DNA from: Mesorhizobium sp.
Lineage (GTDB): Bacteria > Pseudomonadota > Alphaproteobacteria > Rhizobiales > Rhizobiaceae
DNA length: 64,000 nucleotides
Direction of reading: 5' to 3'
Assembly (NCBI GenBank): GCA_004020365.1
Contig: SAQR01000013.1
Coordinates: 31,187-95,186 of the forward strand
Below the pieces are notes generated by a model. The model was not told the origin of the DNA. It saw only the letters and a program-made list of their open reading frames with translations, and ran no database searches. Positions 17,417 through 26,462 of the stretch are shown here, in pieces (within the stretch, counting starts at the first letter, position 1; each line of letters opens with the position of its first letter). Position numbers and translations under genes: made by a program.

Positions 17417-18079
17417 ATGAAACTGCTCTTCAGCCGCAATCCCAATCCTCGCCTCGCGGTCGCCGTGGCACGCTATCTCGACGCAAAGATCGAGTTTGAG
17501 TTCGCATCGCCCTTCGCTCCCGGGCAGGCCGAGCGATATCGCCCGCTGAATCCCAATCTTTCATTGCCGATACTCGTAGGCTCGGGAAACAGCCTCTGGG
17601 AGGCTGACGCCATAGCCTGCCGGCTTTCACGCGACGCGCATTCGGATTTCTGGCGCACCGGCGACGACGAACCCGAGATGATCCGCTGGCTCAGTTGGGG
17701 TAAAGAGAATTTTGCAAGAGCTTGCGACGTCGTGCATTTCGAACGCGGGACCAAGCAGCGCTATGGGATTGGCCCGATCGATCAGCACCGGGTTGAGGAG
17801 GCGCTGAGAGACTTTCGCACGGCCGCTGCAACACTTGAGGCCGCGCTTTCCGAGCGAGACTGGCTGGTCGAAAACTCGGTTTCCTATGCCGACTTTCGAA
17901 TGGCGACGTTTCTGCCCTTCAACAATGTCGCCAGATTGCCGCTCGACGATTATCCTTCAGTCAGTCGCTGGTATCGCCAGCTTGAAGAGATCGACGCCTG
18001 GCGCGATCCCTTCAAAGGACTGGATGCGCCTGAATTGCCGCCGGTCCCGGGAAGCCCGCATGAACCTCGATCCGAATGA
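17417..18079 (+). CDS. Glutathione S-transferase family protein
   Basis: A 220-aa GST-like protein. It opens MKLLFSRNPNPRLAVAVARYL, with the thioredoxin-fold domain to about residue 75 (PNLSLPILV gives the cis-Pro region, and SLWEADAIACRL the Glu-Ala/Ser motif), then the all-helical domain with SYADFRMATFLPF, the N-capping box. The substrate is unknown. It begins 39 bases after the dehydratase stop on the same strand, so the two may be co-transcribed. Confidence 0.88.
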   Translation: MKLLFSRNPNPRLAVAVARYLDAKIEFEFASPFAPGQAERYRPLNPNLSLPILVGSGNSLWEADAIACRLSRDAHSDFWRTGDDEPEMIRWLSWGKENFARACDVVHFERGTKQRYGIGPIDQHRVEEALRDFRTAAATLEAALSERDWLVENSVSYADFRMATFLPFNNVARLPLDDYPSVSRWYRQLEEIDAWRDPFKGLDAPELPPVPGSPHEPRSE

Positions 18080-18133
18080 TCATTCATCCAAGGTGACATC
18101 TCGGCATTTTGCGTGAGCTACTTGAGTTGGATC

Positions 18134-19282
18134 CTAATCCAGCGTCCGGCGGAACCGCACCAGTGCGACGCCGGCAAACAGCGCTACGAACATGACGAGC
18201 CAGCTGATTTCGGTTGCGACCGCCGGCAGGTCGGCGCCCTTCAGCATCACTGCGCGGATGATGCGCAGGAAATGCGTCAGCGGCAGGATCTCGCCGAAGA
18301 TCTGCGCCCAGCCAGGCATGCCGCGATAGGGGAACATGAAGCCCGACAACAGAATCGACGGCAGGAAGAAGAAGAAGGTGAGCTGCAGTGCCTGCATCTG
18401 CGTGCGCGCCATCGTCGAGATGGTGTAGCCGAGCAGCACCAGCGCCAGCACGAAGACCAGAACCGCGGCGAGCAGCAGCGACAACGACCCGGTGAAGGGA
18501 ACCCCAAACAACAGCTTGGCCGCCGCCAACACCACCACCACTTGCACGGCGCCGACCACCAGATAGGGCAGCACCTTGCCGAGCATGATTTCGAGCGGGC
18601 TGGACGGCATCGCCAAAAGGTTTTCCATCGTGCCGCGCTCGGTCTCGCGCGTCAGCGCGATCGAGGTCATCATCACCATCGTCATCTGCAGGATGACGCC
18701 GAGCAGGCCGGGCACGATGTTATATTGCGAGATACCTTCCGGATTGTAGCGTCGGTGCACCACCACTTCGAGCTGGCCTCGGGCAGCTTCGGCAGCCGTC
18801 TCCTGCATGCCGCGCGCCCTGAGCAGCGCCTGGTTGGCGACAGTGCCGAGCGTCGAAATGGCGCCGCTGGCGACGGCGGGGTCGGTCGCATCAGCCTCGA
18901 TCAGGATTTGCGGCTGGTCGCCACGCTCGACTCGCTTGGCAAAGTCGGCGGGAATGGTGACGACGAAGGCGACGTCGCCTCGCGCCATCAGGAATTCCGC
19001 CTCGGCGGCATTTTGCGCGACATGGTCGAAGCGGTAGTAGCCGGTGGTCTGCAGCGCCGAAACCATGGCTCGCGTATAGGGATCGCTGCTCATCGCCACC
19101 AGGACTGCCGGCAGGCTCTTCGGATCGTTGTTGATGGCATAGCCAAACAGCACCAGCTGCATCAGCGGCACGCCCAGCATCATGGCGAAGGTGATGCGGT
19201 CGCGCCGCATCTGGATGAACTCCTTGATCAGCAACGCACCGAGCCTGGCGAAGGAAAAGACGCTGTTTATCCCGTTTTTCAT
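18134..19282 (-). CDS. ABC-2 type exporter permease (YhhJ/YbhS-like)
   Basis: A 382-aa permease. One N-terminal helix (about 28-48) is followed by a large periplasmic domain (about 50-180), then five helices to the end. The motif TRETERGTMENLLAMPSSPLEIMLGKVLPYL marks the ABC-2 family. It is the last gene of a four-gene operon (regulator, HlyD adaptor, ATPase, permease), all joined by four-base overlaps. The E. coli equivalent has two permeases (YbhS, YbhR); here there is one, which probably forms a homodimer. Confidence 0.92.
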   Translation of the reverse strand: MKNGINSVFSFARLGALLIKEFIQMRRDRITFAMMLGVPLMQLVLFGYAINNDPKSLPAVLVAMSSDPYTRAMVSALQTTGYYRFDHVAQNAAEAEFLMARGDVAFVVTIPADFAKRVERGDQPQILIEADATDPAVASGAISTLGTVANQALLRARGMQETAAEAARGQLEVVVHRRYNPEGISQYNIVPGLLGVILQMTMVMMTSIALTRETERGTMENLLAMPSSPLEIMLGKVLPYLVVGAVQVVVVLAAAKLLFGVPFTGSLSLLLAAVLVFVLALVLLGYTISTMARTQMQALQLTFFFFLPSILLSGFMFPYRGMPGWAQIFGEILPLTHFLRIIRAVMLKGADLPAVATEISWLVMFVALFAGVALVRFRRTLD

Positions 19283-20199
19283 CCCATATTGTCCTTCGAG
19301 CCGGACATGAACTGGATGAACACATCCTCCAGGCTGGTCTCGCCCGGCGTCACCATGACGCCCTTGTGGTCTTTCTCGACATCGGCGAGGGCTGCCTGAA
19401 GCGCCGTTTTGTCGGAACCGACGACATGCAGCGTCGCACCAAACGGCGCCACCTGATCGACACCGGGCCGGCCGCTGAGTGCGGCAGCGACCTGATCGAG
19501 CCGCGGACCCTGCACGACGAAGGTCGTCAGCCCGGCATTCCTGACCACCTCGTCGACCGTGCCTGACGCCAGCATCCTGCCGTAGGAGATGTAGCCGATG
19601 CGGTGGCAGCGCTCGGCCTCGTCCATGTAATGCGTGGAGACCAGCACGGTCAGCCCGCCGCTGGCCAGCCGATGGATCTCGTCCCAGAATTCACGCCGCG
19701 CCTTCGGATCGACGCCCGCCGTCGGCTCGTCGAGCAGCAGCAATCTGGGCTTGTGCATGATGCAGGCGGCCAATGCCAGCCGCTGCTTCCAGCCACCGGA
19801 CAGCGTGCCGGCCAACTGGTCCTTGCGCGAGGTGAGGCCAAGATCCTCCAGCGTCCTGGCGACATGCTCGTTGAGCGGCTTCAACCCATAGAGCCGCGCT
19901 ACGAATTCCAGATTTTCGGCGATGGTCAAATCCTCGTAGAACGAGAATTTCTGCGTCATATAGCCGACTTCGCGCTTGATCCTCAGACTGTCGTTGCGAA
20001 TGTCGAAGCCGAGCACCGTGCCTTCACCCTCATCCGGCGTCAGCAGGCCGCACATGATGCGGATGGTCGTCGTCTTGCCCGAGCCGTTGGGGCCGAGGAA
20101 GCCAACGATCTCGCCCTCGGCCACCGTCATCGTTACATGGTCGACGACGGTCTTGTCACCAAAACGCTTGACCAGGCCGTGGACGTCGATGACGTTCAT
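19279..20199 (-). CDS. ABC exporter ATP-binding protein (YbhF-like, single domain)
   Basis: A 306-aa ATPase. Walker A is GPNGSGKTTT, the signature LSGGWKQRLALA, Walker [14 protein letters not shown] and the switch His lies in STHYMDEAE. The C-terminal 80 residues end ETSLEDVFIQFM, typical of drug/antibiotic exporters. The ATG at 20199 overlaps the HlyD stop (ATGA), and its own stop overlaps the permease start. Together with HlyD it should form a MacB-independent multidrug efflux pump under the TetR gene. Confidence 0.95.
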   Translation of the reverse strand: MNVIDVHGLVKRFGDKTVVDHVTMTVAEGEIVGFLGPNGSGKTTTIRIMCGLLTPDEGEGTVLGFDIRNDSLRIKREVGYMTQKFSFYEDLTIAENLEFVARLYGLKPLNEHVARTLEDLGLTSRKDQLAGTLSGGWKQRLALAACIMHKPRLLLLDEPTAGVDPKARREFWDEIHRLASGGLTVLVSTHYMDEAERCHRIGYISYGRMLASGTVDEVVRNAGLTTFVVQGPRLDQVAAALSGRPGVDQVAPFGATLHVVGSDKTALQAALADVEKDHKGVMVTPGETSLEDVFIQFMSGSKDNMG

Positions 20200-21149
20200 T
20201 TGCCGATATCCGCCAGTTCGACGTCGACGATCTGCCCCGGCTGCAGCGCGCCGGCGTCGCCCTCCGGCCGCGCCTCGACCAGATAGACCAGCTTCTGCCG
20301 GGTCTCGAGCGAGTAGATCACTGGCGGCGTGAATTCCGGGTCCGGCGACACGTAGCTGACGCGAGCCTTCACGTCCGGCCCGCAGCCGTCGCAATGGACG
20401 TTGAGCAGCGTGCCGACTTCCACCGACGAGAACGCGCTTTCCGGCACATAGACGCTGAGCTTCACCGCGCCGTCCGGCAGAATCGAAATGACCGGCGCGG
20501 TCGGCCCGGCGGTGTCGCCGGGATAGCGGATCACATCGTTGACGCGGCCCGGCGAAGGCGGCGCCAGCACGCGCTTCGACAACCGCCATCGCGCTTGCTC
20601 CAGCGCCGATTGTGCCTGCTTGACCTGATTGTCGGCGGCCTTGATCGTCTCGGGCCGCGCCGGCAGGCCGCCGACTGCAAGATTGGCTTCCGCCTGGCCG
20701 AGCTGCGCGTTGGCTGTCTCCAGCGCCGCGGAAGCCGTGTCATAATCGGCCTGCGTGCCGGTGCCGCGTTTGAACAAATCGCTGGCGCGGGTGTATTTGC
20801 GTTTGGCGTCGGCGGCTTGCGCCTTGGCCATGTCGACCTGCGCCTTGAGCACCTCGATCTCTTCCGGCCGCTTGCCGACCTGCAGGTCGGCAAGTTGCGC
20901 CTGGGCTTGGGCAAGGGCCGCCTCGGCTTGCGTGACGGCTATTTTTGCGTCGGCGCTTTCCAGCGTGACCACTGGCGTGCCCGGCGCGACGCGGTCGCCG
21001 CGCTTGACCGAAATCGTCTCGACCTGCGCCACCTCGATCGGCGCGAGCAGCACATAGTCGCCCTCGACATAGCCGACGGCGAGCGGCGCAGCCGGTGCGC
21101 AGGCGCTGAAAAGCAGGGCGGCGAGCGGCACAGAACAGAGGAAACTCAT
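20196..21149 (-). CDS. HlyD-family membrane fusion protein (YbhG-like)
   Basis: A 317-aa periplasmic adaptor. The N terminus is a lipoprotein-like signal with lipobox LFSAC at about 13-17. A barrel-sandwich (lipoyl-like) half with VKRGDRVAPGTPVVTLES comes next, then a long coiled-coil hairpin of Ala/Gln/Lys repeats (about 70-195), then the beta-barrel (PDGAVKLSVYVPESAF). It links the inner-membrane ABC complex to an outer-membrane channel that is not encoded here. Overlaps with TetR upstream and the ATPase downstream make translation coupled. Confidence 0.93.
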   Translation of the reverse strand: MSFLCSVPLAALLFSACAPAAPLAVGYVEGDYVLLAPIEVAQVETISVKRGDRVAPGTPVVTLESADAKIAVTQAEAALAQAQAQLADLQVGKRPEEIEVLKAQVDMAKAQAADAKRKYTRASDLFKRGTGTQADYDTASAALETANAQLGQAEANLAVGGLPARPETIKAADNQVKQAQSALEQARWRLSKRVLAPPSPGRVNDVIRYPGDTAGPTAPVISILPDGAVKLSVYVPESAFSSVEVGTLLNVHCDGCGPDVKARVSYVSPDPEFTPPVIYSLETRQKLVYLVEARPEGDAGALQPGQIVDVELADIGK

Positions 21150-21874
21150 GACTTACGATCCTTCCGGTCGGTTAAATGACGCCGAGCCAAATCGCGCCGA
21201 GCCAAAATCGCGCTGAGATTATCCGTCACTACCGCCGCGATCTTGGTGGCCTCGGCATCGCCGATCGCGCCCCAGCCCATGCGGCGCATAACCGCCTCGC
21301 GGCCGATGCGGAAATAGACGACCTGGCCTATCAGCGTGAACACGGTGAGTCGGGTAGCCTCGCTTTCGGCCGCCTCGCCCGTCGCCTGTTCCCAGATCAG
21401 GCAGAGCCGGCGATGCGTCGGCTCGAACACGCCGTCATAGATGCGGTCGAGTGCCGCCGTCGGATGCGACAGCTCACGCAGGACGAACTGCACGATCTCG
21501 CCGGCCTCCGGCCTTGCCACGACGAAAGCAACCATACGCTCCAACGCGGTGAATAGTTGTGCCCGCGCCGCTTCTGGGTCGCCCGTTTCTGATTCACTTG
21601 GCTCCTGCAGATTGCCGATCGCCTGGCCGGCAATGGTCTGGATGGTGTCGACGATATAATCGGCCGCAGCGTTGCGAAGCCCTTCCTTGCCGCCGAAATG
21701 ATAGGCGATCGAGCCGATATTGGCCCTGGCCTCAGCCGCGATCTCGCGCGTCGAGGTGCCGTCGAAACCTTGGCGTCCGAACAGCTTCAGCGCTGCGCGA
21801 ACAAGTGCCGCGCGCGTCATGTCGGCGGGGGATGCCTCGCGGCGCGGAATTTTTGCGTTTGTCGATTTGCTCAT
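21146..21874 (-). CDS. TetR/AcrR regulator with CecR-type C-terminal domain
   Basis: A 242-aa repressor from the ATG at 21874; a GTG two codons upstream is an alternative start. The HTH is GFDGTSTREIAAEARANIGSIAYHFGGKEGLRNA. The C-terminal domain (REAVMRRMGWGAIGDAEATKIAAVV) resembles CecR/YbiH (DUF1956). In E. coli, CecR represses ybhG-ybhF-ybhS-ybhR, and the same gene order follows here, so it most likely represses its own operon in response to drugs. A near-perfect palindrome lies just before the start. Confidence 0.92.
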   Translation of the reverse strand: MSKSTNAKIPRREASPADMTRAALVRAALKLFGRQGFDGTSTREIAAEARANIGSIAYHFGGKEGLRNAAADYIVDTIQTIAGQAIGNLQEPSESETGDPEAARAQLFTALERMVAFVVARPEAGEIVQFVLRELSHPTAALDRIYDGVFEPTHRRLCLIWEQATGEAAESEATRLTVFTLIGQVVYFRIGREAVMRRMGWGAIGDAEATKIAAVVTDNLSAILARRDLARRHLTDRKDRKS

Positions 21875-21882
21875 TTCCACAA

Positions 21883-21904
21883 TTTAATCAATCGAATGAT
21901 TAAA
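21883..21904. promoter_or_regulatory. Operator palindrome for the CecR-type repressor
   Basis: TTTAATCA (21883-21890) pairs exactly with TGATTAAA (21897-21904); the six central bases are palindromic except for one pair. It starts nine bases before the repressor ATG and 74 bases before the divergent CYTH gene, an ideal position for autorepression. Confidence 0.75.
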
Positions 21905-21977
21905 GTCAAGCCTGCCGATCTCCACCCACCGATCTCCACCTTGCCAACTCCAGCCGCACGCGCTTTAGTGCGGAGCC

Positions 21978-22451
21978 ATGGTCAAGGAAATCGAGCGCAA
22001 GTTCCTGGTCTCCGGCGATGGCTGGCGGGATCTGGTCCAAGCGGAAATCCGCATTCGCCAGTTCTATCTCGTTGCCGCGCCCGACCGCTCGGTCCGCGTG
22101 CGTATCAGCGACGGCGCCTCGGCAAAGCTGACGCTCAAATTCGGCAGCCAGGCCCGCGAACGCGACGAATTCGAATATCCGATCGCTCTGGCGGATGCGG
22201 AAGAGATGCTGGCCTTCGCCATCGGTCGTGTCATCGAGAAGACACGCCACCATGTTAGGCATCGCGGCCATCTCTATGAAGTCGATGTCTTCGGCGGGAT
22301 GCTTAGCAGTCTGGTAATCGCCGAGCTTGAGACGCCACAGGACGTGCAGGGCGAAATGCTGCCAGATTGGCTCGGCCGCGAAGTCACCGGCGAGCACAGG
22401 TTCTACAACGCGTCGCTCGCCCTCGAGGGGATTCCGGAGATCGCCGCATGA
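21978..22451 (+). CDS. CYTH domain protein, probable triphosphatase
   Basis: A 157-aa tunnel-fold protein. The defining ExExK motif is present as E4-I-E6-R-K8, followed by RIRQFYLV, VRVRISDG, KLTLKFG and a late IAELETPQ with the metal-binding acidic residues. Such proteins hydrolyse inorganic tripolyphosphate or other triphosphates. The stop codon overlaps the start of a CHAD gene (ATGA). CYTH and CHAD are often fused or adjacent and are tied to polyphosphate. Confidence 0.93.
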   Translation: MVKEIERKFLVSGDGWRDLVQAEIRIRQFYLVAAPDRSVRVRISDGASAKLTLKFGSQARERDEFEYPIALADAEEMLAFAIGRVIEKTRHHVRHRGHLYEVDVFGGMLSSLVIAELETPQDVQGEMLPDWLGREVTGEHRFYNASLALEGIPEIAA

Positions 22452-23395
22452 GCTACCGCATCGATCCGCGCCTGCCGTTGACTGGCGAGGTCAGGCGCAT
22501 CCTCGCCGAGGAGATCGGCAAGGCGCTCGTCCATCTGGACGCGGCGCGTGACAGGCCGGAGCAGGCGCTGCACAAATGCCGCAGGCGGCTGAAGAAGGTG
22601 CGTGCCTTGCTGCGCCTGGTCCGTCCCGGAGACGAGACATTTTGCAGTACCGAGAATCAATGCTACCGAGAGGTGGCTGCCCTGCTTGCCGGTCCGCGCG
22701 AGGCGACCGCGCTGGTTGAAACCATCGACCGGCTGGCAAGAAACTTTCCCGAGCAAAGCACTGGTGGCGGTCTCGATGCCGTTCGCGACACGCTGGTGGC
22801 GCGCCAGCACGAATTGCATGGTGGAGCCGGCCTCGGCGCCGCGATAGCTGCCGCGACTGCCGCGTGCGAGGATGGCATCAGCCGCATCGATACTTTGGTC
22901 TTGCCCGACCAGCCCGAACAGGCCGCCGATGTGCTTGCCGAAGGCGCCCGCATCACTCTGCGTCGCGCCAAAAAGGCGCTGGACAAGGCAGGCTCCCGCG
23001 GTGATGCCGACGATTTTCACGATCTGCGCAAGGCGGCAAAGACTCACGGCATGCATCTGTCGCTGCTTGGAAGGCTGTGGCCGACGCCGATCAAGGCCCG
23101 GCGCAAGGCAGTCGACGAACTCGGCGAAAGGCTGGGCGAACTGCATGATGTATTCGTCCTGCGCACGCTTCTCGATGCCGGCGACCGGCCGCTCGGCTCT
23201 CCTCAGGAAACGCGACTGCTGAGCAAGCTTTTGAAGCGCTCGGAGAAAACCCTGAAAAAGACCTGTCTTGTGGCGGCAGCCGATCTGTTCGGCGACAGGC
23301 CCAGGCGCTCGACAAAAAAACTCGCGCGCAAGGCGCGCACCGATCTTGCCGCCGCGCCGCACGAAGACACCAGCGCGCCCGGCGCCGCTGCCTAA
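22448..23395 (+). CDS. CHAD domain protein
   Basis: A 315-aa helical protein. ALHKCRRRLKKVRALLRLVRP (about 38-58) and FHDLRKAAKTHGMHLSLLGRLW are the two His/Arg-rich CHAD repeats that bind polyphosphate. The C-terminal 45 residues are Lys/Arg-rich and probably disordered. The ATG at 22448 overlaps the CYTH stop, so the two are made together. The pair probably acts on polyphosphate granules or tripolyphosphate; the exact role in rhizobia is unknown. Confidence 0.92.
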   Translation: MSYRIDPRLPLTGEVRRILAEEIGKALVHLDAARDRPEQALHKCRRRLKKVRALLRLVRPGDETFCSTENQCYREVAALLAGPREATALVETIDRLARNFPEQSTGGGLDAVRDTLVARQHELHGGAGLGAAIAAATAACEDGISRIDTLVLPDQPEQAADVLAEGARITLRRAKKALDKAGSRGDADDFHDLRKAAKTHGMHLSLLGRLWPTPIKARRKAVDELGERLGELHDVFVLRTLLDAGDRPLGSPQETRLLSKLLKRSEKTLKKTCLVAAADLFGDRPRRSTKKLARKARTDLAAAPHEDTSAPGAAA

Positions 23396-23443
23396 CCGGT
23401 GCTTGCGTCGGTATCCGTCCGACATCGCTGACTGAGGAGAGGT

Positions 23444-25162
23444 TTAGACCTCTCCCGGCGCGGCATTTTTTAACTGCGCTCGCGCGTCCCTGATCGAGGC
23501 GGCGTATGTCACCAGCGGCCGTTTGACGCCGTGGTTGATCAGCATGCGGGTCTGCGGCGAAGCACCTGATATGATGAAGCGCACGCCGGCGCGCCTCGCC
23601 TTGTGGGCGGCGCTCTCGATGACGTTGGCCGCCGTTGAATCGAAGAACGGCACGGCCGAGCAGTCGAGGATGAAGTTCTTGCGCTGGTCGGCGATGCGGT
23701 CCAGCACCGTGGCGACGGTCGAGGCGGCGCCGAAGAAGAAGGCGCCGGAAATCCGGTAGACGACGGTGTCGGCATCGCTGGCTTCGCTGGAATCGTATGC
23801 GCTGGCGGCGCCGGTTCTGTCGGCGACATCGTCCTGCACCAGTCCCTGATCAGGCTCGACCGCAATGCTCTTGGCCATGCGGTCGATGAACAGGATCGAG
23901 CCCAGCGCGAAGCCGACGACGATGCCTTCGGTGAGATCGCGGAAGATGACGATCAGAAAAGTCGCCATCAGCACCAGCGCGTCGCCGCGCGAGGCACGCA
24001 GCAGCGTGGCAAAGGCCTGCTTCTCGAACATGTTCCAGCACACCACCGCCAGCACGCCGGCAAGCGCTGCAAGGGGGATGTAGCTGGCCAGCGGCGCCGC
24101 TACCAGCATCAGGGCAAGCAGTAGGGCCGAGTGGATCATGCCCGAAACCGGTCCATGCGAGCCGGCCCGCACATTGGTCGCCGTGCGAGCTATGGTGCCG
24201 GTGGTGCAGATGCCGCCGAACAGGGCGGACGCGATGTTGGCGAAGCCTTGCGCCACGAGTTCGCAATTGGAGCGGTGCCGCCTTCCTGTCATGCCGTCGG
24301 CGACCACCGCCGACAGCAGCGATTCGATCGCGCCGAGCAGCGCAAAGGCTAAGGCGTCCGGCAGGACGTCGATCATCCTGTCGAAGCTGATCGGCGGAAA
24401 GGCTGGCATTTGCAGGCTGCGTGGGATGCCGCCGAAGCGCGTGCCGATCGTTTCGGCAGGCAGCGAAAACAGCGCCACGACAAGTGACGCCAGACCGATG
24501 GCGATCAGCATGGCCGGCCATTTCGGCCGCCACCGCTTCATCAGCGCAATGGCGACGATGGTCAGCAGAGCGACGAAGGTGGCGGCGAGATTGATCGTGC
24601 CGGCCGCCTCGCCGATCGCCATCAGCTTCGGCACCAACGGCCCAGGTTCTTTGCCGGCGAGTTTTAGCCCGAACAGCTCGACGATCTGGCCGGAGAAGAT
24701 GATGATGGCGATGCCGGCGGTGAAGCCGACGGTCACCGGATAGGGAATGAACTTGATGTAGGTGCCAAGCCTGAGATAGCCGATGACGAGCAGCAAGACG
24801 CCGGCCATCATCGTCGCCAGCAGCAGGCCGTCGACGCCGACCCGTGCCACGGTTGCCGCCATCAGCACGATAAAGGCGCCCGCCGGCCCGCCGATCTGGA
24901 AACGGCTGCCGCCCAGCGCCGAGACGAGGAACCCGCCAATGATGGAAGTGTAAAGCCCGCGCTCCGGCGACACGCCCGATGCGATCGCGATCGCCATCGA
25001 CAGCGGCAGCGCCACGATCGCCACGGTCAGTCCGGCGATGGCATCGGCCTTGAAGTGCTCTGATGTGTAGCCTTCGCGCAGCACCGTCGCCAGCTTCGGC
25101 GTGAACAGTTCGGAAAATGTCGGCTGCGCCGGTTGATGAATTGCCCGCCGGGTTCGATCCAT
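23444..25162 (-). CDS. SulP family anion transporter with STAS domain
   Basis: A 572-aa inner-membrane protein. About 12 helices occupy residues 40-430, with AGLTVAIVALPLSMAIAIASGVSPERGLYTSIIGGF as the SulP signature and IGGPAGAFIVLMAA as the substrate-site helix. A C-terminal STAS domain (about 465-560) contains ILDCSAVPFFDSTAANVIES, including the conserved Asp-Ser. Transport of sulfate, bicarbonate or dicarboxylate cannot be distinguished. The gene converges on CHAD. A small XRE regulator lies upstream on the same strand. Confidence 0.93.
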   Translation of the reverse strand: MDRTRRAIHQPAQPTFSELFTPKLATVLREGYTSEHFKADAIAGLTVAIVALPLSMAIAIASGVSPERGLYTSIIGGFLVSALGGSRFQIGGPAGAFIVLMAATVARVGVDGLLLATMMAGVLLLVIGYLRLGTYIKFIPYPVTVGFTAGIAIIIFSGQIVELFGLKLAGKEPGPLVPKLMAIGEAAGTINLAATFVALLTIVAIALMKRWRPKWPAMLIAIGLASLVVALFSLPAETIGTRFGGIPRSLQMPAFPPISFDRMIDVLPDALAFALLGAIESLLSAVVADGMTGRRHRSNCELVAQGFANIASALFGGICTTGTIARTATNVRAGSHGPVSGMIHSALLLALMLVAAPLASYIPLAALAGVLAVVCWNMFEKQAFATLLRASRGDALVLMATFLIVIFRDLTEGIVVGFALGSILFIDRMAKSIAVEPDQGLVQDDVADRTGAASAYDSSEASDADTVVYRISGAFFFGAASTVATVLDRIADQRKNFILDCSAVPFFDSTAANVIESAAHKARRAGVRFIISGASPQTRMLINHGVKRPLVTYAASIRDARAQLKNAAPGEV

Positions 25163-25285
25163 GGACTGCCTTCCGCTCCTGATCCGTGCCGCCCAATCAG
25201 CGGTTTTGGGGCATGCATAAAACCAAGCAGGCGGCGGGATCGTCGGCAGGACTGTCGGCGGTCGCCGTCGCGACTCTATTTCGGC

Positions 25286-25555
25286 TCAGGCTGGCGGGTT
25301 CTGCGGCACACCCGGCTTGAGGCGTACCCCCCTGCCGCCGCGATCGCTGGCCTGGTTCTCGCCGATCAGCTCCACGCCGGCCTCGTCGAGGGCCTGGATG
25401 ACCTTCATCAGCGTATCGACCACGCCCCTGACCACGCCGTCGCTCGCTTCCATGCGCTGAATGGTTGGAAGCGAAACCCCGGCGCGCCCGGCGAGCGTCT
25501 TCTGATCGATGCCGGCCAACGCCCTTGCGGCGCGCATCTGCGCGGCAGTGATCAT
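25286..25555 (-). CDS. Small XRE-family DNA-binding protein
   Basis: An 89-aa protein with a single HTH: MRAARALAGIDQKTLAGRAGVSLPTIQRMEAS at residues 7-38. The rest, ending RGGRGVRLKPGVP, has the usual short tail of this group, where a late segment (VELIGENQASDRGGRGVRL) follows. The start has no clear RBS. It lies 123 bases upstream of the SulP gene on the same strand and may regulate or be co-transcribed with it. No toxin partner is seen on either side. The stretch up to 25749 has no gene I can support. Confidence 0.85.
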   Translation of the reverse strand: MITAAQMRAARALAGIDQKTLAGRAGVSLPTIQRMEASDGVVRGVVDTLMKVIQALDEAGVELIGENQASDRGGRGVRLKPGVPQNPPA

Positions 25556-25749
25556 CGGCTAAAAACCCCGTCTGAATGCATTCCCATGTATAATACCGTC
25601 ATTGTGATGGTTCAAGCATCATCATGCACATGTCAGACATGCACACGGTCTGGCTGCATCCTGGGCGAGCCTGCGCCTGCTGGACCAGCACGCCCCAGCC
25701 GCCGCAACTTTGAGGAGATTGGGCGAATCGTCGTTCGGAACGGGGCGGT

Positions 25750-26451
25750 TCAGGCGTCGGCGGTCTGCCCGCGCCATCGCTGGAACGCCCATGCGGCCAG
25801 CCAGCACAGCATCGCCCAGGCGAAGCCGGCACACCAGCCGGCCAGCACGTCCGATGGCCAATGGACGCCGAGATAGACGCGGCTGATGCCGACCAGCAGT
25901 GTTGTCAGCACGGCAAGTGCCAGCACATAGATCTTGGTCGTTCGCCCAGGCAGGAAACGCGACGCCATGCTGCCCAGCGTCAAATATGTCACCGCCGACA
26001 GCATCGCATGGCCGCTTGGAAACGAAAGCGTTGCCACGTCGGCGAGATGCGAGACCAGGTCGGGGCGCGGCCGATCGATTCCGAGCTTCAGCATGCTCGA
26101 CAGGGCCTGCCCGCCAGCCACTGCGACGAAGACCAGAAACGCTGCTCCCGGCTTGTGGATCAGCAGCAGATAGACGATCACCGCCACAGTGATCAGCCCG
26201 AGCACGATGGCGCTGCCGAGGCTGGTGATATCGCGCATCGCCCCTTCCAGCCATGGCGGTCCGATCGGATTGTCGGGCTGGCCCGCTTCACGGAAGGCGA
26301 GCATGATTTCCGTGTCGAAGGCGTGCGGCGTGGTGTCTCGCGCCACCTCCATCAGTTCCTCGAACCCCCACAGTCCGCCGGCGATGACCAGTCCGGCCAA
26401 AAGCACCGGGAACTCGATCCAGTTGAGCAGCTTGTTTGCGGTATTGTTCAT
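25750..26451 (-). CDS. PAP2 superfamily membrane phosphatase
   Basis: A 233-aa membrane protein with about six helices. The three phosphatase motifs are intact: KLGIDRPRP, FPSGHA (catalytic His) and SRVYLGVHWPSDV (nucleophile His). Likely substrates are undecaprenyl pyrophosphate, phosphatidate or similar lipids, acting on the periplasmic side. I chose the ATG at 26451, preceded by AGGAC; the longer frame would run into the upstream repeat. Confidence 0.92.
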   Translation of the reverse strand: MNNTANKLLNWIEFPVLLAGLVIAGGLWGFEELMEVARDTTPHAFDTEIMLAFREAGQPDNPIGPPWLEGAMRDITSLGSAIVLGLITVAVIVYLLLIHKPGAAFLVFVAVAGGQALSSMLKLGIDRPRPDLVSHLADVATLSFPSGHAMLSAVTYLTLGSMASRFLPGRTTKIYVLALAVLTTLLVGISRVYLGVHWPSDVLAGWCAGFAWAMLCWLAAWAFQRWRGQTADA

Positions 26452-26462
26452 CGGCCATCGTC

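Noticed and set aside
18113-19399. Open frame of 428 codons antisense to the ABC permease
   Set aside because: The His/Gln/Arg-rich product is a mirror of hydrophobic codons on the opposite strand.
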